Origin: Trichuris trichiura
Taxonomy: Eukaryota; Nematoda; Enoplea; Trichinellida; Trichuridae
Reading direction: 5' to 3'
NCBI GenBank assembly: GCA_037903355.1
Contig: JBAJFE010000023.1
Coordinates: 868,001-932,000 of the forward strand
Length of the DNA: 64,000 nt
Below are positions 12,116-23,295 of the stretch, piece after piece. The position numbers and the translations under genes are program-made. The number at the start of each line of letters is the position of its first letter. Position 1 is the first letter of the stretch. The notes beneath the pieces are model-generated. The model was not told the origin of the DNA, did no database searches, and saw only the letters and a program-made list of their open reading frames with translations.

Positions 12116-12916
12116 CTAACCGTGCAGTAAAAAACGTTTCAAGGAATCTGGTATTGGAAGCTTCATGACGATCGGCTGGATAGTCGTTCCGGCGGTGAAA
12201 CTCAAACAAATCGCCCTGACCACTTGTCTTGCCATGTTTCTCAACGATGGCAGAGTTTGTCGTTCGAACAACGAACGCAAAAGATCAACGTCTCTCCGTT
12301 CCAACGATAAAAGTAAGATGCGTTGCTCGGCGGTAAAAGAAGAGGCAAAGAATATCTGTCTATGGGTTTTAGAGATTGGAACGCCCGCTTGCGCGATCAT
12401 TATACTTAGCTGCAATTGACCATTTTGCAAACTCCAACTTAGGGCGTCTAAACCATCTTCGTCTTCGTAGTTTGACATGTAACCATGGTAGATAAGTAGC
12501 TCAGCGAGTCCACGACGCGGTGCATGTCTGGAAGCGTAGTAGAGGGGACAATTTTTCCAATTTGTGCTGCAAGCGGTCAGATTGGCTTTGTGGTCAATTA
12601 GCAGCCTAAGCAGCTCAGGGCAACGAGCTCTTGTAGCTATCCAAAGGGCCGAATGACCAAAACAGTCGGTCGAATCAGGCGATGCCCCATTTTCCAGCAG
12701 AAGACGAGCAATTGGCACTTTGCCCAAACGACAGGCGACCAACAAAGGTGCCAACGGTAGTCTGAACTCGTCGTAGCTAACCTGGTTGACATCGGCTCCA
12801 TTTTGCAACAACAATTTGACCACTTCTTCCTTACCGCATTGAACTGCTAAGCTTAGCGCCGTTCGTAGGCATCTTTGCGACCTTAACAGTGACGGGGTTT
12901 CAATTGCTATTTTGAC
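12116..12916 (-). CDS. Ankyrin-repeat/SOCS-box (ASB-like) protein, last exon
   Basis: ASB proteins use ankyrin repeats to bind substrates and a SOCS box to recruit Elongin B/C and Cullin 5 for ubiquitination. This 266-residue 3'-terminal exon starts at an acceptor (CTTTTTCAG, exon from 12916) and ends with a stop at 12116-12118. Ankyrin-type units are visible: TALSLAVQCGKEEVVKLLL, then APLLVACRLGKVPIARLLL, then SALWIATRARCPELLRLL, then a less regular fourth and fifth. The last 40 or so residues follow the SOCS-box pattern: a hydrophobic helix with an ARQVVRAICL core, then LPIPDSLKRFLL. Upstream exons were not found, so the start and N-terminus are missing. The family call is good; the specific ASB member cannot be named. 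Confidence 0.75.
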   Translation of the reverse strand, partial: VKIAIETPSLLRSQRCLRTALSLAVQCGKEEVVKLLLQNGADVNQVSYDEFRLPLAPLLVACRLGKVPIARLLLENGASPDSTDCFGHSALWIATRARCPELLRLLIDHKANLTACSTNWKNCPLYYASRHAPRRGLAELLIYHGYMSNYEDEDGLDALSWSLQNGQLQLSIMIAQAGVPISKTHRQIFFASSFTAEQRILLLSLERRDVDLLRSLFERQTLPSLRNMARQVVRAICLSFTAGTTIQPIVMKLPIPDSLKRFLLHG

Positions 12917-15540
12917 CTGAAAAAGAGGGAAGGCAAAAATTGTCCAATCAATCACGCAGGCAGAAAACCCGTCGTCTAGCTAATTCAAAATGACCAATCA
13001 AGATTTGTTATGCGGGAAAAATGCAAATTTTACGGGACGCTGTAGCGACGCGCCGATTAGAAAAGTTGGCAATGAGCCAAGAAGAAAATTCAAATTTCAA
13101 ATGTTTACAAGGGGACGCCAAACAGCTCAATGCAAACGTAAAAAGTGAAATTGCAAACCTGCTCGATTTCTCCTTGTCGTATAGCAAAGTGCAAATCGTC
13201 AACGGTGCGCACCATGACCGCTGCTTAAAGCTTGCCGAGCAAAATAGGCTTTCAAAATCAATGATCACAACGGCGCGTTGAGGCAAACCGACATTGGTGC
13301 TCCGCTGAACTTGATCGAACAGGCGGGATGCTAATCAATAAGAGGCGGTTTCGAAATTCGCTCCGCTCGCAAGACGGAAGCAGAAGCAACTAACAACAAG
13401 CGATCATTTATAAGTGCAAACGACGTACTTTCCGAGGAGAAGCAATGGCCATTCTTAAGGTGAGATTACTGCACTAATTGAGCTTCTGTCAAGCGAAATA
13501 TGGATGGACTTCAAAAGTGTCAAATAGTAATGGCAGGATGAACGGTCGGAAGATGGTGAACTGAAAGCAAGCACTTGCGGCTATAAATTAGGAATGAAAA
13601 AGAACGTCAATCACCCGACACGGCGACTGGCCAATCCCGTGCTACGCAGTCGTTCTACTTTTGGCGGGAAACAATTTCAATGCATCTTTTCGACGGGGTG
13701 AATCATAACAGGTGAATTAAATTACATCTACCTGAAAATCGACGGAATCGCAGATAGAAAAGAAGTGACAGAAAACTGCCGTCTGTCTGCTTAGGGGAAA
13801 TTCTTACAAGATGCTTAAACATTTTCGCTTGTTTTCGCCGCTCCGCACTGCACGTAATTATATTTCGAATAAATTTTCTCCGTACGTAGCATTCAATGCG
13901 AAATGTTTGCCACGCAGAGCAGCGAGAGTCCATTCATAAACCTAACCTGAAACCCCGAAATACTATGAACTTTGCTTCCGCTAAAAGTTACTGCAGAAAA
14001 TCTCACGGCATCGTAAGCAGCCTTCCCATTTTAGCATTGCGCTAAACAAACAACAATGTAAAAAAGGTATTCCTTTTCAACGCGTCATTCATGAGCTAGC
14101 AATTGCCTAGCTGTAGAAAAAGAACTTGAGAACATTTCAAACTGCGAGAACAGAAAAACAACCTGCAGTCTCACCGTAAGAGAGTACATACACTGCTCTC
14201 GATTGCCGCGCCAGTCTTCTTGCTCTCTTCTTAGTGCAAGCGTGGCGAAAAAAGGCCGCCAAGAAAATTCAAAGCAATGTTTACCGTTCTTTCAATATTT
14301 ACAGTAAACTAAAACCTGAAAATCTTATTGCTTTTTGAAATTTCAAATTACAACCTTTCGTGACAGAAAAAGGGATATTGCTAATCGTCACCGTTTACTT
14401 ACATTGCAGCGGCAGAAGCTAAAAAAAAGTCAGACGCCCCTATTATCAAGGTAGCTGACATTTTTTTCAGAAAAAACTTACACTGAACCGATGAGCTACT
14501 GCAGGCTACTTGCGAGCAAACAGACAGCAGAAACTAATAAGCCTATAGAAATTATTTGGCGAATACTTTTAGCCCATACTGGTGCGTGAATCGTTAAAAT
14601 TCAAATTTACTGGGATATTCTCATTGTAACCTGCATTCGCTTAGTGTACTGTACGGACATGATTCAACACCGGTTCTGCTTAACAGAACTGCTTCGGCAG
14701 TAATGCAGTATGTAATTAAGAAATCCAATTTTTTAAAACTTTACCAATTGCCGTCAGGAGTCAATTTTTAGGCGGCCTGTTGACTGTAAGTGGAAGAGGC
14801 GGGAAAAATAGGGTCTCGTCGTAGCCCTAATTGGCCATAGCAAACAGTTCGCTTTAGGTGGAAACTCGTCTAAGACCACTCAGCGTGAGCAACAAGAGAA
14901 GGTATACAGCAGAAGCTTAAAGCTACTATTATCAGTATAATTACCTGCATTCAGTTAATGTACTGTATCTTCCAGGAAGGATTTCAACAATCTTCTTTAA
15001 TTAAGCAGAAACAGCTAAGTAAAAAGTTCAAATATGAATCAATACCACAAATGGTTTGCAATTTATTCCCCGAATTTAACAAGCGCGCGAACATATCTGG
15101 TCTTAGTCTTTCCAATTACCCAAAAGAGGCTGACTATCATCGTTGCTTAAAGGAAACTTCAGTGTCACCTCTGAACGTTACATTGAAGATACATTTTAAT
15201 TTTCACTTTAATCAACCTCATTTCTATGCCTCGTCTCTGAAACGAGAAAAAAGAAATGCAGGTTCCTTTCCTGCAAGTATGCGCTTAACTTGTTGTGATT
15301 TTACTGCAGAGCATGTTCCTTGCTCTTACTCAAACGTAAATCAAGACATAAGCCTTATGCTTAGGCCTAGGCTCACGTTAGGGTAGGACAACATCGCCGG
15401 CAAACTTACAGTTTGACGGTAGAGTGCTTACGAGACAGGACCCCCGTTTCAGTAAAACTAGCGAATTTTTCAACGTTTTTTATTCATTTCAATTCTTATT
15501 TGAAAAATTCATTTTGTACACAATCTTGGGAGTCGGATGA
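12917..15540. other. No gene recognised; possible upstream exons of the ASB-like gene
   Basis: The 5' exons of the ASB-like gene should lie here on the minus strand, but I could not identify one. A plus-strand open frame at 13,021-13,281 and another at 14,958-15,386 have no recognisable similarity. Several short motifs of the form TGCAGGTT or its complement AACCTGCA recur (14,634, 14,943, 15,257). Confidence 0.35.
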
Positions 15541-15673
15541 TTTTTAACGGACCGATAGTAGCTTAAAAGCTCTTTTTAAAAATTTGACAGACTAAACAGT
15601 TTTCAGGTTACAATAAGCGCTTTCGTTGCTTTGCGGTCAGCGCAAAGCGAAATTAAAATAAAAATCATTCTCA
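15541..15673. repeat. Dispersed repeat, left copy, split by the PLE insertion
   Basis: The stretch ending AGCGAAATTAAAATAAAAAT just before the PLE has a diverged partner at about 20,110-20,260. The partner shows the same order of segments: TAGTAGT..TTAA, ACAGACTAAACA, CAGGTT, GCGCAAAGCG and AATTAAAATAAAAATCA. It probably marks an older local duplication into which the PLE jumped. Confidence 0.6.
15660..15673. repeat. Target-site duplication, left, of composite PLE 1
   Basis: AAAAATCATTCTCA is present exactly here and at 19820-19833, on either side of the element. Confidence 0.85.
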
Positions 15674-15727
15674 TAATGAAAAAACTTTATAACGGAACGA
15701 TTCCCGTTTATGTATATAGAAAACAGA

Positions 15728-15770
15728 CTCCGGAGCTCTCGGGTCGTTCGAGACCCGTCATCAGCGGTCT
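15728..15770 (-). ncRNA. Hammerhead ribozyme-like motif (PLE 1, left arm)
   Basis: On the minus strand the core CTGATGA (complement of 15758-15764) is followed by C, a GGGTC/GACCC stem and GAGA, where the consensus needs GAAA, then GCTCCGGAG. This is the hammerhead layout described for Penelope-like elements. The GAGA change should weaken or abolish cleavage. Confidence 0.65.
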
Positions 15771-16259
15771 AAAGTTGTAAATATGATTTGTGGCAGCGAA
15801 TGCCATCTATCGTTTCCGAGGATTTTAAAGCGGCCACTTTTAAAGTTTTCCGTTGGTCGGTTCTGGTATCTGGGTCTGTCAGCGCAATTCTTTTTCTTGT
15901 TCCGTATAGCTGCTAGATTGTGTCTTCGTTGGTTGTTTCGAACATTCTTGTTGTTGAATCGCCGTTTTTCCATATTGCATTCATTTTTCTTTTTATTTCT
16001 TTCTTCCTTTTCCTTTTTCTTTTTCCTTCTTTGTTTCATATATATTTCAATTTTATCCATTTCTATTTGTTCTAATTATTTGTTTCGTTACTTGTTTCAA
16101 CGGCTTTGCATTTCATCTATTTAGTGAGCAGCACTAATAGCGCGTCACAACATTTGTCCATATTTCACTTATGTCCGCTCCCTAATCGCGGTTGTAAGTC
16201 GTATTGTGTCTAATATATAGTGCTTCTTTAATTCTTATTAACCGTAAACTGTTTTCATA

Positions 16260-16982
16260 ACATAAAACTCTTGGGTGGAGTGGTTGAGTACATTGCGTCG
16301 CGTGTTCCACTACAGCAGAGGCTTGTTTGGCTTTTTGCATTGTAATTTTTGGGTCCACGATTGGTCTGCCTCGCTGTGTGGTTAGATTGGTACCATTGTT
16401 GAGTATGGCTTTCGCGTTATTGTAACTTGTGAGCTTTTTTAAGTGTTCGTTAAATCTATGTTCTAAGGTGTTTCCCGTTTCACCAATATAAAGCCCTGAG
16501 CAAGAACATTCAACTGCGTATATTAATCCTGTCTTTTTGTTTTCGGGGATTTTAGTTTTGTCTGTGCGGAGAACTGATCTGAGGTTGGGCGAACTCTTGA
16601 AAATGACCGTGAAACCTAATCTTCATTTTAACTGGATACTTTTCTCGCCTAAATCTGCCACATAAGGAATAATCAGACAAGTGTCGTGCGGAGTGTTTTG
16701 CTTTGCAGACTCACGAGTGCGAAGCTTGTGGTTGAATACTTCGTTGATAAAGGATTTAGGATAGCCGTTTTTGTAGCAGACTTTTCTAATGTAGTTAATT
16801 TCTGGCTGGAGATATTCGGGACTGCATAAATTGAATGCTCTGTCTATCATTCCGGAGAGTATACCACGCATTACTGATCGTGGGTGATGTGATGAAAAAT
16901 TGAGGTACTGATCTCTGTGTGTGGGTTTTCTATACACTCTGGTTTTAAGGCCTTCGCTTGGGGACAGTACATGGACAGTCAA
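16260..16982 (-). pseudogene. PLE reverse transcriptase C-terminus plus GIY-YIG endonuclease fragment
   Basis: Minus-strand remnant of the PLE polyprotein: the post-RT region (KTRVYRKPTHRDQYLNF, RAFNLCSPEYLQPEINYIRK) followed by the endonuclease core with ECSCSGLYIGETGNT. A TGA replaces an Arg codon at the end of the first block (16623-16625), where the intact relative at 43.8 kb reads on. There is no start, and the RT catalytic part is missing. It forms the left inverted arm of composite PLE 1 and is almost certainly non-functional. Confidence 0.85.
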
Positions 16983-17009
16983 TGAAAAAGAATCCTATTT
17001 TCGGCTAGA

Positions 17010-19356
17010 ATGTCTCTACTACGAAATGTTATACGGAGACACAAATACACACTATCGAGAATGCGAGAAGATTATAGTAGCACATTAGCGTTCCTCAGAA
17101 GCAGACTACACAGAACACTTTACGAGAACCTGGTGAAACATGTGGACCTTGCCACACGAACAGTTTGCTCATCACAAAAACAGGTACTAAAAACGAAATT
17201 TGATAGCATTCGAGACAATATTCCGACAACATCTTCAAACCCTTACAGGAATATTTCACAAAGAACTCCTAGGTCAGAGATAAATTCAGCGATAACAAAT
17301 CTCAGCTCATTCCCTCTAAGTGAAAATGAGAAGCATATATTAGAAAAAGGACTTAACTTCGTCCCAACACCAAAACAACCACCATTTCTCGACATGATTG
17401 CCTCAGTTGAAGACAGCCTATTTCGGCGGACACACAAAAAGCCACACAGATCAAGAGTAATTTATCTACATTGATCATAGGCCACCACTTCACTGCCACT
17501 TCGAACCTAAGCCGATATGAGATAAACAGCTTATATAAACTTAGGAAGCAACCCAGCAGAATCATAACCAAAGCAGACAAAGGGAATAGAATCGTCTTAT
17601 TTGACAGAAGCACCTACATCGAAAAGATGACAGCTATCTTGAACACTAGCAATTATACGCTCCTACCAACCGACCCTACAAAAGTTTCCCGAAAAAATCT
17701 CTGATCTGTTTTCATTACATATGCAACAGAAAACAAAGAACCTGCTATCACCAAAATGACAACATATCTTAAGTTCGCATCGAACTTCAGACCCCCCGAA
17801 CTCTATGGTCTCCCAAAAGTACACAAACCAGATATCCCGCTGAGACCGATAGTCTCCACAATTAACAGCATCACCACTGAACTCAGTAGATACTTAAGTA
17901 AGATCATCAAACCTCCAACGGGCAAGGAACCATCCTTTGTCAAAAACAGCAAAACGCTCGTCAACGAAATAAGAAACTATTGTTTGGAACCCGACGAGAA
18001 TTTAGTCAGCTATGATGTAAAAGACTTATTTCCCAGCATCCCAATATCAGACACCCTAGAAACCTTACACAATCTCATCCACACGGACACAAATCTACCC
18101 AGCAGAACTAAATTAAATCCCTTTCACATTGTCAAGCTGGTTTCGTTTTGCAGGCAAGAAGGCAATTACTTCACTTTTGATAACAAGTTCTATAAACAAT
18201 CTAACGGAGTACCTATGGGAAGCCCCCTATCCCCTGTATTAGTGGAAATCTTTATGGAAAACTTTGAAAGACAAATGTTCAGAACTATAGACAGACACAT
18301 AGCTCCACGCCTTTTTAAAAGATACGTAGACGACATCTTTGTCATTATAGAGGCTGGAAAAGAAGAACAATTTCTACAATTCCTCAACAACGTCCGTCCT
18401 AACCAAATAGTCTTCACAATGAAAAAAGAAGATAACAAAACCTTACCCTTTCTAGACGCCTTAATTATTCGCTCAAGCGAACGCCTTAAAACCAGAGTGT
18501 ATAGAAAACCCACGCACACAGATCAGTACCTCAATTTTTCATTACATCACCCAAGATCAGTAATGCGTGGTATCCTCTCCGGAATGATAGACAGAGCATT
18601 CAATTTATGCAGTCCCGAATATCTCCAACCAGAAATTAACTACATTAGAAAAGTCTGCTACAAAAACGGCTATCCTAAATCCTTTATCAACCAAGTATTC
18701 AACCACAAGCTTCGCAGACGTGAGTCTCCAGAGCAAAACACTCCGCACGACACTTGTCTGGTTATTCCTTATGTGGCAGGTTTACGCGAAAAGGTTGTCC
18801 AATTAGGAAAAAGATTAGGCTTCAGAGTCTTTTTCAAAAGTTCGCCCAACCTCAGGGCAATTCTTCGCACAGACAAAACTAAAATCCCCGAAAACAAAAA
18901 GACAGGGTTAATATACGCGGTTGAATGTTCTTGCTCAGGGATTTATATTGGTGAAACGGGAAACACCCTAGAGGGATTTATATTGGTGAAACGGGAAACA
19001 CCCTAGAGCATAGATTTAACGAACACATAAAAAAACTCACAAGTTACAATAACGCGAAAGCCATACTTAACAATGGCACCAATGTAACCACACAGCGAGG
19101 CAGACCAATCGTAGACCCAAAAATTACAATGGAAAAAGCCAAACAAGCCTCTGCTGTAGTGGAACACGCGACGCAATCTACCCAACCACTCCATCCAAAA
19201 GTTCTATGTTACGAAAACAATTTACGGTTGAGAAGAATTAAAGAAGCAGTATACATTAGACACAATACGACTTACAACCGCGATCAAGGAGTGGACATAA
19301 GTGAGATATGGACAAATATTGTGACGCGGTATAATTTTTGCTCACTGAACGGATGA
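17010..19356 (+). pseudogene. Penelope-like element polyprotein (N-domain, RT, GIY-YIG), three lesions
   Basis: PLE polyproteins prime reverse transcription at the target using their GIY-YIG nuclease. Order here: a basic helical N-terminal domain (from M17010, SLLRNVIRRHKYTL); RT fingers (LYGLPKVHK, RPIVS); palm with VSYDVKDLFPSIP, GVPMGSPLSPVL and the catalytic YVDD; thumb; then the nuclease with CSCSGIYIGETGNT and a final SEIWTNIVTRYNF block. Against the copy at 39.7-44 kb there are three lesions: a 1-nt deletion near 17,420, a CGA-to-TGA stop at 17702-17704, and a 35-bp tandem duplication (18938-18972 and 18973-19007) that shifts frame inside the nuclease. All catalytic RT residues are still readable, so inactivation looks recent. 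Confidence 0.93.
18938..19007 (+). repeat. Exact 35-bp tandem duplication inside the PLE endonuclease
   Basis: GGGATTTATATTGGTGAAAC... is repeated twice with no difference over 35 bp (18938-18972, 18973-19007). It is absent from the other three endonuclease copies in the window, so it arose in this copy. The length is not a multiple of three and breaks the frame. Confidence 0.95.
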
Positions 19357-19684
19357 AATACAAAAATCGGAAAAGAAGAAAAAACAAATAATTAGAACAA
19401 ATAGAAATGGATTAAATTGAAATATATATGAAACAAAGAAAGAAAAAGGAAAAAGAAGAAAGAAAGAAAAAGAAAAAATGAATGCAATATGAAAAAACAG
19501 TGATTCAATAACAAAGAAGAAAACCAACGAAGACATAATCTAAAAGCCATACGGAACAGGAAAAAGAATTGCGCTGACAGACTCAAATGCAAGAACCTAC
19601 TAACGGAAAACTTTAAAAATGCCCGCTTTAAAATCCTCGGAAACGATAGATGGCATTCGCTGCCAAAGATATATTTACAACTTA

Positions 19685-19728
19685 AGACCGCAGATGACGG
19701 GTCTCGAATGACCCGAAAGCTCCGGAAT
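19685..19728 (+). ncRNA. Hammerhead ribozyme-like motif (PLE 1, right arm)
   Basis: The order is CAGATGA (consensus CTGATGA, U4 changed to A), C, a GGGTC/GACCC-type stem with a diverged loop, GAAA and GCTCCGGA. It occupies the same position relative to the 3' end as in the other copies. The changed core U would be expected to impair cleavage. Confidence 0.6.
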
Positions 19729-19819
19729 CTCTTTTCTATATACATAAACGGGAACCGATCCGTAATAAAGTTTTTTCATTACGAAAATATATGGTCCCGT
19801 ACAAAGACACCAAGTTTTC

Positions 19820-19833
19820 AAAAATCATTCTCA
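19820..19833. repeat. Target-site duplication, right, of composite PLE 1
   Basis: An exact second copy of AAAAATCATTCTCA, directly after the tail of the element. Confidence 0.85.
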
Positions 19834-20825
19834 GTGCATGTATTTTTGCATTTTAAAGTCCCATTCATTTCTAAACATTAAGACGGAGCTTTTGCAAAAA
19901 ATTACGAACAATTCACCCGCGCGATGACATATCGGACCAAACCATACCGCGGCATAACAAAGGCATAAAGAATGACAGAACGCGGAAGCAAAAGATATAA
20001 AAGAACAATCGACTCCTCAATGGGTTTGTTTATTTCGGCAGCAAAATCGTTAGCGAAAATTTAGGCAATTATTTTGCAGCAAGATCAGTCAGCCGTTCAT
20101 TGACGACCTCTTTAAGGTTTTGTAGGATTGGCTAGTAGTAACTTAACAAATTTTTTAAAAAATGTTACAGACTGAACATTACTCAGGTTCTAAAAATCGC
20201 TTTCATTTTTTTGCAATTAACGCGAAGCGGAATTAAAATAAAAATCAATCCCAGCGCATAAGTTTCGTTTTTTAAATCTTGGAAGGGAAAGCGGAAGCAA
20301 AAAATTTAAAAAATGGACTTCCCAATGGCTTTGCTCCTTTATGGAGCTTCCTTAATGTTCCACGGTATTGGCTTAGCCAGAATGTCTTTCGTTGCTTAAA
20401 GTTCATGCTTAACTTGCGTCAATTCTTTCTTTATTTTAAAATTTTGACAATTGCTTAGCTCGCTGTCGAGCTGAGACAACGGACAACACGCAAATCGAAC
20501 AAGTAACCCACGAAGTAGCAGTGCCGAAATCCTTTTTATAAAATGAACAACTACGCTCAATAAACGTTGTTTAAAAATTGGTTAAAATGCTTTGAACTTC
20601 CCGATTGATAAGAATGCATTTTCTCCGCTAACAGTTGTCAAAACTTTAAAATACTTGCACGTGAAACCTGAACACCCTATCGTTACTGTAGCCGGGCTTT
20701 AGTTTTTTTAGTTTTTTGGCTTTGCGCGTTTCTTCGCGTTTTTCCGGCTGTCGCTAACGTTTTCTAGTCCGCTTTCGTGCTCGTTTGTCGTTTGTGACCA
20801 ATTTAAAAAGCGAATTTTCGCAATA
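19834..20825. other. Spacer between PLE 1 and the 20.8-kb gene; includes dispersed repeat right copy
   Basis: Contains the diverged partner (about 20,110-20,260) of the repeat split by PLE 1 and otherwise AT-rich sequence. The last 150 bp are GC-richer and may hold the promoter of the following gene. No ORF is supported. Confidence 0.45.
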
Positions 20826-23079
20826 ATGACCGCGTGGGGCAGATACAGCGTTGAAAGCTTGCCGAAACGTCGGGCAGTGCACGCGCTTATGCAGCAGAGG
20901 TATTTGTTTACCTTTTGATTGGCGAGCTAAAGTTTTCTCGCCATTTTTTCGTACAGTATTCGCGAAAACCCGTCATTGTTTTCCATGGAGTCTCCGGTAG
21001 GTCCTCCAACTGCTTCCGAACTTGAACGAAAACGGCAAAACGAGTTGTGCTGCAATTTTCGCACTGAAATGTGCGTTCAACGGCGCAGACGCTTCGACGG
21101 CTGTCAGTTACTTATTTGATTTGCAGGCTTGTTTCTACGCTGAGGGACTGCGACGTCGATTTCCTTCTTCAACAATACGAACGACGCAACGACGGTAACA
21201 TGCACAAGTACGCAACGTTTCTCCACCAACTTTGACCTGCTACGAACCTCTATTTCAGCCTCACAGATCATGACTATACTTCTCCTACTACAAATACCTT
21301 AATGGCAGCTGGGTCGGACGAAATGTAAGTTTCAAAAATCAATGTTTTTTAAGTATACTGTATTTCTTTGTTTACTTACTGTTAGCGTGCCAACATCCGA
21401 AGCGCAGCACCGCGTAATGAATCGTCGAGATGCCGAAGAAGGTCAAAATGAAAGCGCGACAACCGAACGACAGTATGATCAACCGCAAGATAACGAAAGC
21501 TGGCTATGCAAGAATTGCCGGTACGTACTCATTTTCCTTAAATGGTAGACGCTATCCGCCCGTTATACGCGCTTTGGTGCGACTATGCGACTTGCAAGTT
21601 TTTGAAGTATCTTTGTCCAAATACTAACTGGATATTCAGGGAAGAATTGGCTAAGGGTTTTGAAAAAGCATCGTCCGATTCAAAAAGCCCATCTAACGAC
21701 CAGAGCAATGGACTTGAAGAGCCAAAAAAAAAAAGCCATAAAAATCCACACGGTTTGGATGAGCCGAACGAAGTTGGTGGCCGAATAAGAAGCCCACCTA
21801 CGCCCGAGGAATTGCCGCCGCCGCCGCTGTTCAGGTACTACTAACCATTACGCAGTTGCGTTCAGGAATAAGTTACATTTAGGGAAGATGACGTTGGTCC
21901 GCTGGAGTTTTCCATAAACTCATCTGACAGTGAAGGTATGAGCGAGCGTATTTTTGTTGTTCCAATTTCCAATGGAAATAAACAATGCCTTACAGGTCCT
22001 CTAGATCTTGAACCGGAAGTGGGGTACTATTGCGGCAAGTGCGGAGTTCTGCGACGACAGCCGACTCGTAGGAGCGAAAGTGTTCACACCACTTCCGACA
22101 ATCCAGTCAAAAACGGACCACCACCTAACGGCAGCTTTTCAAAATTGTACTACAGGCTGAAATTTATGAATGACGCTTTTCAGAGGTTCGTCAACGTCAA
22201 AACTCATTCACAGGACCAAGTAGTACTACGCATGAGGAAACTCGAACGACAACCACGCTGAATGGTTGTTTTGAAGTCACGCTTAAACTTTCATTCATGA
22301 ACAGTTGGTTTCAGATACGAACCCGCAGGTTACTCGCGCAACCACGGGGACAATGACCTTCATCAGCTTCCCGCCATTACCAGCGATTCCGCAACAATGG
22401 AATGGTATTTAAACTTTCATGCAAATGAGATTTGAGTACCCCTTTTTTAAGCTAACGAATTCGTCTTTTACAGCATTCCCGCTCAACAGTATCAACACCT
22501 TACGCTGACAGGTTAATGTTTAAAGTGTCAGTAGATTTCATTCATCGTTATCTTTATAGGTACGCATGGAAATGAGCCTTACAATGTCACCTATTCTATT
22601 CCTCCGTCATCTGTTTTACAAGTACACATAGCCTTCCAACCTAACGCAGCTCCTCTGCAGGCGCTGCCGCCGATGGGAGAGAATTATGTCCATCCGCAGA
22701 GTAAGAAATATGATGCTTAAGCTAACGCGTATAATTTAAACTTGTTTATCAAAGTGAATGGAAATCCGCCTACGTTTTTCCCCTTTGCGTATCCTCCGCC
22801 GGCGCCCTATCCACCCCAACCGATGCTACCAATGGGACAGAACGTTTTCCAACCATACAGTAAGAAATATTATGGTTAAGCTAACGCGTGTCATTTAAAC
22901 TTGATTATCAAAGTGAATGTACCACAGTACCCGCCAGCGTACAACGTTTACCAAGCCGTCAGCGAGTGGAACTATTTTACCGGCGTTCCGGTAAGTCAAG
23001 CAAACGATTTTCAGCCGAATCAACAGTGCGTATGCGTAAGTGCTTTCAGTTCCCACCCTACGGACCAATGTGGTATTGA
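20826..23079 (+). CDS. Unrecognised 14-exon gene: split CXXC pairs, proline/tyrosine-rich C-terminus
   Basis: I do not recognise the product. Exons joined in frame: 20826-20899, 20957-21070, 21127-21207, 21259-21324, 21386-21520, 21640-21834, 21883-21935, 21996-22185, 22315-22404, 22474-22511, 22560-22700, 22755-22859, 22914-22990, 23050-23079. They give 462 residues, and every junction has GT..AG and consistent phase. Features: a basic N-terminus (LPKRRAVHALMQQ); a charged helical part with DVDFLLQQYERR; two CXXC knuckles about 100 residues apart (WLCKNC at 151-156 and YYCGKCG at 250-256) that could together bind one zinc; an acidic/Ser linker; and a C-terminus rich in Pro, Tyr, Gln and Met ending FPPYGPMWY. 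Exons 12 and 13 look duplicated. AATAAA at 23290-23295 is a candidate poly(A) signal. The exon model is my inference and is strong in the middle; the last intron is least certain. Confidence 0.75.
22701..22913 (+). repeat. Duplicated intron/exon unit in the 20.8-kb gene
   Basis: Introns 22701-22754 and 22860-22913 are both 54 bp and differ at only about five positions (shared GTAAGAAATAT and TTAAGCTAACGCGT). Both following exons begin TGAATG. This indicates a recent tandem duplication of an exon plus its flanking intron, extending the Pro-rich tail. Confidence 0.85.
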
Positions 23080-23289
23080 AAGCATGAGGCGGTAGTTCAA
23101 TTTTTCCCGTTGTTGCTTAATGGTAACTATTAGCATTCCCGCCTTAGCTATTAGCATATACTCTTCGGTTAAGCGCGTTCGTTAGAGAGCGCGCCTCCTT
23201 TTCCCGCCAACTTCTTACTTCCCCGAGTGAAAGAGCCTTTTCTTAGCTTCCGCTTTCCGTTAGCCGCCTCCTATGAAAGACAGTTGAAA

Positions 23290-23295
23290 AATAAA
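23290..23295 (+). terminator. Candidate polyadenylation signal
   Basis: AATAAA lies 211 bp after the proposed stop codon at 23077-23079, on the coding strand. Confidence 0.45.

Larger units (their letters stand above)
15674..19819. mobile_element. Composite Penelope-like element 1 (inverted 3' fragment plus near-full plus-strand copy)
   Basis: The unit comprises a minus-strand 3' fragment (15,674-16,957) joined head-to-head to a longer plus-strand copy (16,958-19,819). Its two ends are therefore long inverted repeats of the PLE 3' region, each with a hammerhead-like core. The right end carries an extra 35-45 nt tail containing GGTCCCGTAC that is absent at the left end. A perfect 14-bp target duplication flanks the whole. 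Penelope elements are known for partial inverted copies, GIY-YIG endonucleases and hammerhead motifs; the architecture is read directly from this sequence. Confidence 0.9.

Noticed and set aside
13021..13281. Plus-strand 86-codon frame near the ASB-like gene
   Set aside because: It has no recognisable motif, lies where minus-strand upstream exons are expected, and has an equally long antisense frame.
15960..16060. Polypyrimidine tract giving Lys-rich or Phe-rich frames, with partners at 19,380-19,560, 24,520-24,660 and 26,670-26,850
   Set aside because: It is part of the PLE 3' untranslated region in all four copies. The frames come from simple composition.
18190..18519. Minus-strand 109-codon frame, with a near-identical one at 43,182-43,511
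   Set aside because: Both are exact antisense shadows of the PLE reverse transcriptase; their similarity follows from the sense-strand homology.
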